Notes: a model not told the origin generated them from the sequence alone. A stretch of DNA of 64,000 bases from Arsenicibacter rosenii (GCF_001870735.1 NZ_MORL01000004.1:314250-378249), one strand, 5' to 3'; numbered from the stretch's first letter, positions 35,913 to 44,687 are shown. Numbers and translations are program-made.

Positions 35913-36682
35913 ACGTATTGATTATTGAAGATGAACCACTTGCCGTAAAACGCATCGAATCTTTGCTCAAGGAAGCAGCCCCTGACCTGCGCGTGGTTGG
36001 CCAGATAGATACCGTGCGGGGAGCGGTCAGATGGTGGGAACAACTACCGGACAACATGGCCCTTAAGCCCGATTTACTCCTGATGGATATTCAACTGGCC
36101 GACGGCCTGAGCTTCGAGATTTTCCAGCAGGTTGCCGTTGATACCCCGGTAATTTTTACGACGGCCTACGACGAATACGCCTTAAAGGCGTTCAAAGTCA
36201 ACAGCGTGGATTACCTGCTGAAACCCATCGAATTAGACGAACTAAAAACCGCAATTGATAAGTTCCGGCAACGGCAGCGGGGCGCCATGTCTGACAGTCT
36301 GATCAACATGCTGGAGACCTATGGCATAAAACCGATTCAGTACAAAAACCGGTTTCTGATCAGGCAGAACGGCCGCTTTGATGTGGTAGATACGAGCGAT
36401 GTCCTCTACGCCTATGCCGACGATAAGGTCATTTTTCTGGTCACCAGCCAGTCGCGGAAGTACGTCATCGACGAAACGCTGGACGAACTGGCCCCGAAAC
36501 TTGATCCGAAGCTGTTTTACCGCATCAGCCGCAAGTATATCTGCCACCTGTCGGCTATTGAGCGCATCGAACCCTACTTCAACGGCCGGCTCCGGCTGTG
36601 GCTCAAAAACCGCCCTGCCGATGAAGAAATTTATGTGAGCCGCGAACGGGCCGAAGGCTTTAAGCAGTGGCTTAATAATTAA
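35909..36682 (+). CDS. LytTR-family response regulator
   Basis: 257 residues. Receiver domain 1-120 with phospho-acceptor Asp60 (LLLMDIQLADG), the conserved FTTAYDEYALKAFKVNSVDYLLKP, then a LytTR DNA-binding domain (about 150-255: VVDTSDVLYAYADDKV, FYRISRKYICHLSAIERIEPYF). It partners the LytS-type kinase encoded immediately upstream. LytTR proteins bind direct repeats near target promoters. Confidence 0.95.
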   Translation: MNVLIIEDEPLAVKRIESLLKEAAPDLRVVGQIDTVRGAVRWWEQLPDNMALKPDLLLMDIQLADGLSFEIFQQVAVDTPVIFTTAYDEYALKAFKVNSVDYLLKPIELDELKTAIDKFRQRQRGAMSDSLINMLETYGIKPIQYKNRFLIRQNGRFDVVDTSDVLYAYADDKVIFLVTSQSRKYVIDETLDELAPKLDPKLFYRISRKYICHLSAIERIEPYFNGRLRLWLKNRPADEEIYVSRERAEGFKQWLNN

Positions 36683-36688
36683 GCACTT

Positions 36689-36762
36689 ATACAAAAAAAC
36701 ACCACATAGCCACATAGAAACCATAGCTTTCTGCTTATGAATCCGGTGAGGCTATGTGGTAA
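36689..36762 (-). terminator. Terminator of the M3 peptidase gene
   Basis: ACCACATAGCC (36701-36711) pairs perfectly with GGCTATGTGGT (36750-36760). Read on the minus strand it is followed by seven T residues, so it ends the M3 peptidase transcript just after its stop at 36770. The loop is unusually long (38 bases) with further weak pairing. Confidence 0.7.
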
Positions 36763-36769
36763 AATTCGT

Positions 36770-38809
36770 TTACGCCAGCAATCCGCTCCGGCGGAGCATG
36801 GCTTTCGGCGACGGTTCGCGGCCCCGGAATTTCTTGTACAGGTCCATTGGCTTTTCGCTGCCGCCCTTTTCGAGTACATATTTCCGGAAGCTGTCGGCTA
36901 CCGCTTTGTTTTGAATACCGCCGTTTTCCATAAAAGCGTCGAAGGCATCGGCGTCGAGTACCTCCGACCACTTATAGCTGTAATAACCAGCCGAATAGCC
37001 GCCGGCAAAAATGTGTGAGAACGACGGGCTGAACGCAACCCCTTCCACCCGCGGCAATAACTGCACCAGGGCATCAATCCGGCCTTCGACCTCCGCAACA
37101 GATTCGCCCGTTGGCGGCTGGTTGTGCCAGTACATGTCTGTCAGGCCGAAACGCAGCTGACGCAGGTTCGCCATGCCGGCCATGAAATTCTGGCTGGCTT
37201 TAATTTTGTCAATCAGTTCATTCGGGATTACCTCGCCGGTCTGGTAATGTCTGGCAAACAGTTTAAGCGCTTCGGGCTCATAACACCAGTTTTCCATTAC
37301 CTGCGACGGCAGCTCTACGAAGTCACGCGGCACGTTGGTTCCGCTCAGGCTTTCATATTGCCCGTTGGCCAGCATACCGTGCAGCGCATGTCCGAACTCA
37401 TGGAACAAGGTTGTCACCTCCATGAATGTCAGCAGCGAGGGTTTAGTCTCCGTCGGGCGGCTGAAGTTGCAGACATTGACAATGTGCGGCCGGATGTTTA
37501 CACCGTCGACAATTTTCTGTCCCTGGAGGTCGTTCATCCAGGCACCGGCGCGTTTACCCTCACGCGGGAAATAATCGCCGTAAAATACCGACAGAAAGCT
37601 ACCATCGGCATCGAATACCTCATAGGCCTTCACCTCAGGGTGATACACCGGTATCTCTTTATTTTCGGTAAAGGTCAAACCATACAGCTTGTTCGCCACC
37701 AGAAACACGCCTTCCAGTACATTATCCAGCTCAAAATACGGCTTCAGTGTTTCATCGTCCAGCTCGTATTTTTCCTTTTTCAGCTTTTCACTGTAATAGG
37801 CATAATCCCACTGCTGAACGCTCTCGCCGGTAAAGCCGTTGGCTTTTGCATAGGCATTCAGTTCGGCCAGCTGGGCTTCGGCGGCCGGTCTGGCATACTC
37901 CACCAGCTCATTCAGAAACGCCTCTACCTTATCACTCGAACCGGCCATGCTCTCTTCCAGCACAAAATCGGCGTGGGTCTTGTAACCCAGCAGGTTGGCC
38001 CGTTCGTGGCGCAGCGCCACCGTTTGCTGAATGATTGCCTGATTATCGTTTTTATTGCCCCGGCCACCACGGCTGTTGTAGTCGACAAACAGTTTTTTAC
38101 GCAATTCGCGGTTGTCGGCATACTGCATAAACGGTATGTAGCTTGGCATCTGAAGCGTAAATAGCCATCCGTCAACACCTTTTGCCGTGGCCAGCGCTTT
38201 GGCCCCCTCGCGGGCAAAGTCCGGCAAACCGGCCAGGTCGTTTTCGTCTGTCACGACCATCTTATACTCGTTGGTTTCGTTCAGGACGTTTTCGCCGAAC
38301 TGCAGCGACAACCGGGATAGTTCCTTATCAATTTCCCGCAAACGCTCCTTGTCCGCCGCATCCAGATTGGCACCGTTGCGGGCAAACCGCTTGTATGCCT
38401 TTTCGAGCAACATGCTACTCTCGGGATCAAGGTTCAGGGTATCGCGTTTGTCCCAAACCGCCTTAATCCGGGCAAACAGGGCTTCATTCAGCGTTACGTC
38501 GTTGCCATACTCACTCAGCAGCGGAGAAGCGGTCCGGACAATTTCCTGAATTTCTGCACTGGTTTCAGCTGCATTCAGGTTAAACAGCACCGAGGCTACC
38601 CGATTCAGCAGAAAGCCCGAATGTTCGAGTGCCACAACGGTATTCTCAAACGTCGGAGCATCCGGATTACCCGTAATCGCCTCTATTTCGTTACGTCCTT
38701 CGGCCAGCGCTTCATGCAGGGCCGGCAGAAAATGTTCGTTTTTTATCTGGTCAAAAGGAGCCGTTTCGTGCGGGGTCCGGAACGGCTGTACTAAGGGATT
38801 ATCAAGCAT
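36770..38809 (-). CDS. M3-family oligopeptidase (Dcp/PrlC-like)
   Basis: 679-residue zinc metallopeptidase of the thimet-oligopeptidase/peptidyl-dipeptidase Dcp/oligopeptidase A group, degrading short peptides. The zinc motif HEFGH has His470, Glu471 and His474 (TLFHEFGHALHGML), with the downstream third ligand region following. There is no signal peptide, so it is probably cytoplasmic. The length fits the family (about 680). Confidence 0.95.
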   Translation of the reverse strand: MLDNPLVQPFRTPHETAPFDQIKNEHFLPALHEALAEGRNEIEAITGNPDAPTFENTVVALEHSGFLLNRVASVLFNLNAAETSAEIQEIVRTASPLLSEYGNDVTLNEALFARIKAVWDKRDTLNLDPESSMLLEKAYKRFARNGANLDAADKERLREIDKELSRLSLQFGENVLNETNEYKMVVTDENDLAGLPDFAREGAKALATAKGVDGWLFTLQMPSYIPFMQYADNRELRKKLFVDYNSRGGRGNKNDNQAIIQQTVALRHERANLLGYKTHADFVLEESMAGSSDKVEAFLNELVEYARPAAEAQLAELNAYAKANGFTGESVQQWDYAYYSEKLKKEKYELDDETLKPYFELDNVLEGVFLVANKLYGLTFTENKEIPVYHPEVKAYEVFDADGSFLSVFYGDYFPREGKRAGAWMNDLQGQKIVDGVNIRPHIVNVCNFSRPTETKPSLLTFMEVTTLFHEFGHALHGMLANGQYESLSGTNVPRDFVELPSQVMENWCYEPEALKLFARHYQTGEVIPNELIDKIKASQNFMAGMANLRQLRFGLTDMYWHNQPPTGESVAEVEGRIDALVQLLPRVEGVAFSPSFSHIFAGGYSAGYYSYKWSEVLDADAFDAFMENGGIQNKAVADSFRKYVLEKGGSEKPMDLYKKFRGREPSPKAMLRRSGLLA

Positions 38810-38896
38810 ACTAAAATTACATTATGATGGTTCGCAAAAGCATTCTGGTATCAGGCAGCTTATCTTTATAATGCCTGTTGATCATCAACGGTTCGT

Positions 38897-39307
38897 TTAC
38901 TGTGTACCGTATTGATGTTTGAACCTTGGGCGGTAAAACGATATTCCATCTATAAAATTGAAATCCTTCTTATTAAACGTAAATAAGTGAACAGGATATG
39001 TTAACGCAGTTGCGGCAATGATCATGTCCGCAATCCCCGGACGTCTGGTGTAGTGTTCCCACGTCAGGTGAAGTAGTTGACGCGATATATCTCCATCAAG
39101 GCCGATGACATTAAACTTATTGATTGTCTCTATAGTTTTCCGTTTTTCACTTTGCTTCATTCCTACATACATCTCTGCTTCCGAAATTACACTCAGGTAT
39201 AAACGGGAAAAACCTATTGCATCTAACTCCTGAATCATATTAGGAACACCCCGGAAATAATCAAACAGGACATTTGAATCGCAGAGAATCATCTCCTTCC
39301 GGGCCAT
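38897..39307 (-). CDS. PIN-domain toxin (VapC-like)
   Basis: 136 residues with PIN-domain ribonuclease acidic residues: Asp in LCDSNVLFDYF near the N-terminus, Glu in SEAEMYVGMK, and Asp in RPGIADMIIAATAL towards the C-terminus. VapC toxins cleave tRNA or rRNA and stop translation. The start codon overlaps the upstream gene by 19 bases, the typical antitoxin-toxin layout. ATG at 39307 or an internal ATG at 39292 are both possible starts. Confidence 0.88.
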   Translation of the reverse strand: MARKEMILCDSNVLFDYFRGVPNMIQELDAIGFSRLYLSVISEAEMYVGMKQSEKRKTIETINKFNVIGLDGDISRQLLHLTWEHYTRRPGIADMIIAATALTYPVHLFTFNKKDFNFIDGISFYRPRFKHQYGTQ

Positions 39308-39510
39308 GCCTTTACTCTGATGGATTGAAAGGTACGATCATCATTCTCCCAGATACCCCCAAAAGAAGCGGGCGAATCGTCCGGCGTTGCATTACTTTTC
39401 CTTATTAATGGAATTGACGGTTCATTGATTGCCTCTGTATCAATTCCGTTATCAGCCAAAACCTTTATGGCCTTTTCAAAATCCTGATCATTAACTATCA
39501 GCATCCTCAT
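39289..39510 (-). CDS. Putative antitoxin of the PIN toxin
   Basis: 73 residues, first in the pair and overlapping the toxin by 19 bases. The C-terminus (FGGIWENDDRTFQSIRVKAW) has an aromatic/basic stretch of the kind that often wraps the PIN groove. No classical AbrB, RHH or HTH DNA-binding motif is evident, so the fold and autoregulation mode are unclear. Assignment as antitoxin rests on position, length and overlap. Confidence 0.72.
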   Translation of the reverse strand: MRMLIVNDQDFEKAIKVLADNGIDTEAINEPSIPLIRKSNATPDDSPASFGGIWENDDRTFQSIRVKAWPGRR

Positions 39511-39601
39511 AAACTATGGAATTTATTCTCTGAATATAACAACTTTTTCCGGTGTTTGACTCCAACTTAGTATTTGACGTAGCAATTATTCCAAAGTCAT
39601 T

Positions 39602-40543
39602 TTACTCCTTCCCGACCAGCAACGGGTGAAACCGTAAGCCGTTGAGGCGGTTGTATTCCAGCGAAGGGGCCGCGATTTTCATAAACTGGGCGGTACCGAT
39701 AAACCGCTGCCACGAGGGGTTCAGGGTCCGGATACGCGAAAAATCGGCGTCCGGCGAGAGAAAAAACTGCCGGTAGCGCTCAAAATGCAGTTCCTTGCCC
39801 GCCGCATCCAGTACCCGTGGATTTTCGTGACCGCCGATCATCCCGCTCCCGCTGTAGCCAACGGCAAGGTTAAGCCAGCGCGGGAACTGCGGGCCCACCG
39901 GCAACACCGATGCCACATTCATCGACAACCAGTATTGCTGGGCATTGTAATCTTTCAGCAGTTGCACACCAGTCGTTTTGCCCAGCAGGTTCGGGCGGTA
40001 TTGCGCATAGATGCTTTTGCGCCAGCCGTATTTCAGGTTCACTTTCTGCTCGCCCCACGCATACTGTTGCCCGACAAACAAGGCGGTTCCGGCCGCATTG
40101 GCAATCATATCGCCCTTCGAAAACCCCCAGCCTTCCGAATAACCGTCGTAGACTTCCAGCGTCGACTGAAACAGGAGCGCCAGCAAGCCACCCGTCAGAA
40201 TAGAAGCCCGTTCGTTGACCCCGCTCCAGCGAAAAAGCTCGTAGCCGCCCCGGCTCATCAGGTAGGCCGTTGCCGAATGCCCGACCTTATCCATCTGCAA
40301 CCATTCCCGGTTGTCGTTGAAGGTATGAAACGGGACACTTTTCTTGTACCACTGCTTTTTCAGCATCAGTAAGGTAAGACCGTAGAAGACAGCAGTACCA
40401 GCCACAACACCGATAAACCGGCCTTTCCGGATACCCGCAGGCTCCGGCGGCGCAAGAACCGGTGTCAGCGACTGCGCCATAACCGGCCCCATCAACAGCC
40501 AGCCGGCTAACCCCATCCATATGGTTTTCCGCACATTACTCAT
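39602..40543 (-). CDS. DUF2279-family membrane/envelope protein
   Basis: 313 residues. Signal peptide (WMGLAGWLLMGPVMAQ). A DUF2279-like segment with a DKVGHSATAYLMSR motif is around residues 85-160, with hydrophobic stretches. The C-terminal third is beta-rich. DUF2279 proteins are predicted outer-envelope or lipoprotein-like proteins of unknown function. I chose the ATG at 40543; a TTG lies at 40561. It is divergent from the DUF6909 gene. Confidence 0.75.
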   Translation of the reverse strand: MSNVRKTIWMGLAGWLLMGPVMAQSLTPVLAPPEPAGIRKGRFIGVVAGTAVFYGLTLLMLKKQWYKKSVPFHTFNDNREWLQMDKVGHSATAYLMSRGGYELFRWSGVNERASILTGGLLALLFQSTLEVYDGYSEGWGFSKGDMIANAAGTALFVGQQYAWGEQKVNLKYGWRKSIYAQYRPNLLGKTTGVQLLKDYNAQQYWLSMNVASVLPVGPQFPRWLNLAVGYSGSGMIGGHENPRVLDAAGKELHFERYRQFFLSPDADFSRIRTLNPSWQRFIGTAQFMKIAAPSLEYNRLNGLRFHPLLVGKE

Positions 40544-40712
40544 GCCGCGAAGTTCGGGCAAAAAGTTGACAGCCGCTCCCCGCTCCCCGAAAGTTTTTCC
40601 CCGCCTGAGGCAACGGTCTGCAACCGGAGATTACGGTTTGATAATCTGCCCCCCATCGTAAATCAGGAAGAATCGCCGTATCTTTCGCCCATCACGAAGT
40701 CATTACCCACTC

Positions 40713-42404
40713 ATGCATCAGTCTCCGCCTCTCACGCGCGCGCAGGCATCGCGCACCGCCATCGAACGATTATACATCTCGATGCGTCAATTATTTAACC
40801 GTGGTTTTTATAAACCCTCAGGCGTATCGGCCGAAGAAATGCGGCGGGCCCTGCTGACACTCAGTCCCGAAATTTACGGCTCCGTCAACGACCCGCAGCG
40901 CGTCGAACTCGACGGCCTTGTTTATGTGATGGACCGCCTGCCGAAGGGCATCGAATCATGCCGGATCATTACCCTGGCGTCGAAAGAAGGCTATGAGCAT
41001 TCCCATTTTCCGGTTCTGATTCCGGCCAAACGCCGCCGTAACTGCTATCGTATTGATCAGGAGCAAATGGTGATTGAAGTGACCAACGGCCGCAGCGAAA
41101 TTTACGATATCCTGACCCACCTGACGTTTATGTACATGGAGGCCGACAAAATCCGGCGCAACGCCTTCGAAGGCCGTGGCAGTAAACAACGGGAATGGGA
41201 AAAACTCGAAGCTATTGTTAAATCGGGCGGAAAGGTGGCCGAAGACGAACGCGAACTGGCCCTGACGTACCTGAGCTCTATTCTGGGCCGCACGTTCGAA
41301 GAAACGCAGCAGGCTTATCAACGCTTTGAGGAAACGGCGGGCACCAACACCGGTCTTTTTCAGATTGTGTACGGCCTTGGCAACACGTCGATCCGGGAAG
41401 CAAACGAAGGCATTGACCGTGAGATCAACTTTACGCTGATGCTGCGCGAACGCATCGGTCAACACCTCTACGGCGAACGCTGGGCTACCCGTATCAAGGA
41501 ATACATCTGGGCCCAGGGCTTACAGGACCGTCCGATTCATATCATCAGTGCCAACCCGCATAGTGTCGTCAATAGCCTGTATGCACCGGCCGCACTGGCC
41601 GACAGCCTTTCGTGGGACAACATCTATGACCTCGCCCTGACCCTCAGCCAGCCATCGCAGCGGACGCTGGGGCATCGGGTGTTCAGCTACGCCCGCGAGC
41701 ACGGGTTGCATGTACTCGAAGATCAGGCCGGTACCAGTTTGCTGGTTCAGTTGATTGATACTGCCCAAATCGAGATCCCGAAGCTATCGCCCGACATTGT
41801 GCACAATCCGGCTATTATCGCCACCGAAAAGCCACTGCTGCTGGTGATGGATTATGCCTTCGGCGAACAGGCCTTTGAAACAATGGACGAACTCCTCAAG
41901 CCGTTCAAACGAAACGGCGAGTCGTTCCCCCTGAATGTGGCGTCGATTTCGATCATGGGCAAAGCCGGCATCCTGACCGGCGACAAAGGCGATCTGATGA
42001 TCCCGACTTCGCATATTTTCGAAGGTACAGCCGACAACTATCCGCTGGACAATGACTTTACCAAAGCCGACTTTGAGCAGTACGGCATTGATGCATTCGA
42101 AGGAGCCATGATTACCGTTCTGGGTACCTCATTGCAGAATAAGGATGTCCTGAGCTATTTCAAAAACGCTTCGTGGCAGGCTATCGGACTCGAAATGGAA
42201 GGCGCCCACTACCAGAAAGCGATTCAGGCACAGGCGAAAATCCGGAAAAGTATTTCGGCCAACGTTAAGGTACGGTACGCATACTATGCGTCTGACAACC
42301 CGCTCATCACCGGCGCTACGCTCGCCTCGGGCAGTCTGGGCACCATCGGCGTTAAGCCTACGTACCTGATTACGGTAAAATGCCTGGAGAAAATTTTTAA
42401 TTAG
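40713..42404 (+). CDS. DUF6909-like protein with a nucleoside-phosphorylase-like C-terminal half
   Basis: 563 residues, cytoplasmic (no signal). Conserved in Bacteroidota without assigned function, as far as I can recall (DUF6909). The N-terminal half is alpha-helical (residues 1-220). The C-terminal 190 residues carry motifs like those of AMP nucleosidase and other family 1 nucleoside phosphorylases: SISIMGKAGILTGDKGDLM (compare FLGKCGGL...GDLVLP) and IGLEMEGAHYQKAI (compare AIDMETATIF, the ribose-binding Met-Glu). The fold assignment is an inference and catalysis is unproven. Confidence 0.65.
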   Translation: MHQSPPLTRAQASRTAIERLYISMRQLFNRGFYKPSGVSAEEMRRALLTLSPEIYGSVNDPQRVELDGLVYVMDRLPKGIESCRIITLASKEGYEHSHFPVLIPAKRRRNCYRIDQEQMVIEVTNGRSEIYDILTHLTFMYMEADKIRRNAFEGRGSKQREWEKLEAIVKSGGKVAEDERELALTYLSSILGRTFEETQQAYQRFEETAGTNTGLFQIVYGLGNTSIREANEGIDREINFTLMLRERIGQHLYGERWATRIKEYIWAQGLQDRPIHIISANPHSVVNSLYAPAALADSLSWDNIYDLALTLSQPSQRTLGHRVFSYAREHGLHVLEDQAGTSLLVQLIDTAQIEIPKLSPDIVHNPAIIATEKPLLLVMDYAFGEQAFETMDELLKPFKRNGESFPLNVASISIMGKAGILTGDKGDLMIPTSHIFEGTADNYPLDNDFTKADFEQYGIDAFEGAMITVLGTSLQNKDVLSYFKNASWQAIGLEMEGAHYQKAIQAQAKIRKSISANVKVRYAYYASDNPLITGATLASGSLGTIGVKPTYLITVKCLEKIFN

Positions 42405-42418
42405 GAGGATGCTTTCTT

Positions 42419-42464
42419 GATACCGGATACGGGTAGTACGACTGTTAGATGCTGGATACCGGAT
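42419..42464 (+). repeat. Short direct repeat GATACCGGAT
   Basis: GATACCGGAT occurs at 42419-42428 and 42455-42464, 36 bases apart, after the DUF6909 stop. Function unknown. Confidence 0.5.
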
Positions 42465-42507
42465 GCCACCAGCCAGGAAGGCCGGTTGTGGTACTCCGGT
42501 AATACAA

Positions 42508-42550
42508 ACGAGGCATGGCTTAGGAGCCGTGCCTCGTTTCGTTATTGGGG
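42508..42550 (+). terminator. Terminator of the DUF6909 gene
   Basis: A 13-base stem from ACGAGGCATGGCT (42508-42520) with one U-G pair, a 4-base loop and a T-rich tail (TTTCGTTATT). Confidence 0.85.
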
Positions 42551-42694
42551 TTCTGTTTGTTATCAGATTGTCTTCTAAGCTATTATTCTATGATAATCAT
42601 CGTTTAAACGCCATGGTACGATCGATAGATACATGATTTTACCGTATGTTAATCAGAACCCCGTTTTCAGTTTACCACTCAGTCATTTGTTTTC

Positions 42695-42810
42695 ATCGTT
42701 AAAGCACGCTTAACCCGATTGCGACGGGGCCGAAGAACAGGCCGCATATGTCCCCCATTCCCGGCGACAATCGGGCAAGCGTGACCAGGCAAGAGAGGTA
42801 ACTCTCCTTA
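42695..42810 (+). ncRNA. Candidate small structured RNA
   Basis: CACGCTT (42705-42711) pairs with AAGCGTG (42777-42783). The next helix is CCCGATTG (42714-42721) with CAATCGGG (42768-42775), then CGACGGG / CCCGGCG with one mismatch. This is over 20 pairs in an 80-base element. It is followed by a second hairpin, GAGAG-GTAA-CTCTC, with a GNRA tetraloop at about 42793-42806. A TTTG-like promoter box (TCATTTG) precedes it. No known RNA family was recognised. Confidence 0.45.
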
Positions 42811-43296
42811 TCGTATCATCCTGCCGGATGCGTAATTCAATACTTCTGTTTTGAGAATACATTACTAACCAATCGCTTATATACACGAACAGCGTTTTCG
42901 TGTCGTTGGCTGGCTTTTATAAAACCCTTCAAGTGCGGCCAAAAGGATTCTTCAGAGCAACGTTAAATTGTATTTTTTCTAATTACGTCAGCTAACTTAT
43001 ATAATCCGAAAGCATTAATCAACTTTTAAGGCATAATATTTTTTATAAATCCCATTATTCAGTTCATTATTAAAGTATTTCTACATTTTAACCAATTTTT
43101 ATTCTAAATCACAAGTATACACAATTCTCAAAAAGAATATCCTGACCAAATATACAAAAACCTATATTTATAAATATCTGACATTTTTTGCAGTATACAG
43201 GCTATTTTTCAACCAATATTTCTTCATTTAACACATTTTTCAAAAAAAATACCGAAAATTTAAACTTCTCTATGCAACATATAAATTGAACTTTAT

Positions 43297-43304
43297 TACT
43301 TTTG
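43297..43304 (+). promoter_or_regulatory. -7 box of the aminotransferase/oxidase/Hint operon
   Basis: TACTTTTG, a perfect Bacteroidota -7 match, 122 bases before the ATG at 43427. The -33 box is weak. Confidence 0.4.
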
Positions 43305-43426
43305 TATCGCAGCAGCAACAATTGATTGCAGGCATGCTTCAAGATAAACCAGGCAAGACGATTTATCTCTGACTTTAAACGATCCGAATTACAAATCATT
43401 AACCGCAACCTAACACAAGCGTAGTT

Positions 43427-44611
43427 ATGTCAAATTCTTTATCTCGTCGTCAGTGGTTGAAATCCGGTCTTTTAGCATCAGCCGGTACGATGGCTCTGCC
43501 TGCATTTGTTAACGAAGCCTATGCCACGGCACTCACCGGTCCGTACGGCACCGTATATGCTGACCGCGAACGCGAACTGGCTTTTGAAGCGGCCCTGGCG
43601 GCCGCTCCGCAACTGAAAGCACGTCTTTCGGCCAACGAAAACCCATGGGGCCCGTCTGCTAAGGCCAAAGAAGCGTTGATTAAGTCGGTTGATACATCCT
43701 TTCTCTACGCAGGTCCGGTTGTGATGGAACTACGGAAGATGATTGCCCAACAAGCCGGTGTTTCGGAAGAACACATTCTGTTGGGTGCCGGATCGTCTGA
43801 ACTGCTGTCGGCCAGTGTAATGATGGCTGCTCCGAAAGGAAAAATCCTGATGGCTGACCCCTGCTACATCTCCAGCCGCGATGACAAAAGCGACAGCAGC
43901 GGGATGCAGCTCGATAAAGTGGCCTTAACGAAAGACTACCAATACGACCTGAACGCCATGGCACCCCGCGTGTCGTCGCAGACAAGTCTGGTGTATATCT
44001 GTAACCCAAACAACCCGACCGGTGTCATGTTACCCGCCGAACAACTCCGTTCGTTCTGTGAAAGCATGTCGCCCAAAGCACCGGTTCTGGTTGACGAAGC
44101 CTACATTGACTATGCGCCTAACCCGAAAACCGACAGCATGGTCGACTGCATCCGTAAAGGACAAAACGTCATCGTGCTTCGTACTATGTCAAAGCTGCAT
44201 GCCTTTGCCGGCCTCCGCGTAGGCTACGCCATTGCTCAGCCAGCGATGATTAAAGAACTCCGGAAATACTGCTCAGGTGGTTTTTCCATCTCTACACCGT
44301 CGGCAGCAGCAGCTCTTGCGAGCTTAGCAGACACCGAGTTTCAGAATTTTGCACTTCAGAAAACAAATGAATCGAAGAAGTTTTTGTATGACTTCTTAAA
44401 ACAAGCCGACTACAGTTGGCTACCTTCATCAACAAACTTTGTTTTATTCCCGCTTCGCATGAAGAGTCAACCTTTCATGGCGAAGATGATGGAAGAAGGC
44501 GTCAGCGTCCGCCGCTGGGAATTCGACAACCAGCACTGGTGTCGGGTAAGCATCGGCACGCTCGACCAGATGAAAGCCTTCGCAGGAGCTTTCCAGAAAG
44601 TGGTAAGCTAA
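43427..44611 (+). CDS. Tat-exported class I/II aminotransferase (histidinol-phosphate aminotransferase-like)
   Basis: 394 residues. The N-terminus is a twin-arginine signal (SRRQWLKSGLLASAGTMAL, cleavage near NEAYA), so the enzyme is folded in the cytoplasm and exported with its PLP. Aminotransferase motifs: LSANENPWGP, YICNPNNPTG, PLP lysine 256 (TMSKLHAFAGLRVGY). An exported aminotransferase is unusual; it would need an extracytoplasmic amino donor. It is followed by an amine oxidase and a Hint protein. Confidence 0.88.
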   Translation: MSNSLSRRQWLKSGLLASAGTMALPAFVNEAYATALTGPYGTVYADRERELAFEAALAAAPQLKARLSANENPWGPSAKAKEALIKSVDTSFLYAGPVVMELRKMIAQQAGVSEEHILLGAGSSELLSASVMMAAPKGKILMADPCYISSRDDKSDSSGMQLDKVALTKDYQYDLNAMAPRVSSQTSLVYICNPNNPTGVMLPAEQLRSFCESMSPKAPVLVDEAYIDYAPNPKTDSMVDCIRKGQNVIVLRTMSKLHAFAGLRVGYAIAQPAMIKELRKYCSGGFSISTPSAAAALASLADTEFQNFALQKTNESKKFLYDFLKQADYSWLPSSTNFVLFPLRMKSQPFMAKMMEEGVSVRRWEFDNQHWCRVSIGTLDQMKAFAGAFQKVVS

Positions 44612-44615
44612 ATCC

Positions 44616-44687
44616 ATTGAGTGATTGAGCGAATGAGTGAATGAGCGATAAAACATCGCAATTCACTCATTCGCTCAATCACTCAAT
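44616..44687. repeat. Octamer inverted-repeat element, copy 2
   Basis: Two arms (44616-44649 and 44655-44687) pair almost perfectly over about 33 bases around a 5-base loop. The unit is GANTGAGY repeated about four times. It separates the aminotransferase from the amine oxidase gene. Confidence 0.75.

Larger units (their letters stand above)
42551..43426. other. Long AT-rich intergenic region
   Basis: 876 bases without a supported gene. From about 42695 to 42810 it holds a candidate structured RNA (listed separately). From about 42960 to 43260 it is very AT-rich with no coding signal. A perfect -7 box TACTTTTG lies at 43297-43304, about 120 bases before the aminotransferase ATG. Confidence 0.6.

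Noticed and set aside
37124-38164. 346-residue plus-strand ORF in the M3 peptidase gene
   Set aside because: Antisense to the zinc motif region; hydrophobic pattern is a product of the antisense codons.
43202-43408. 68-residue minus-strand ORF in the AT-rich gap
   Set aside because: Low-complexity Lys/Asn/Phe composition expected from AT-rich DNA; no ribosome-binding or conserved motif.
42551-43426. tRNA or rRNA gene in the long intergenic region
   Set aside because: No cloverleaf with T-loop GTTCRA or conserved rRNA segments could be found in either strand.
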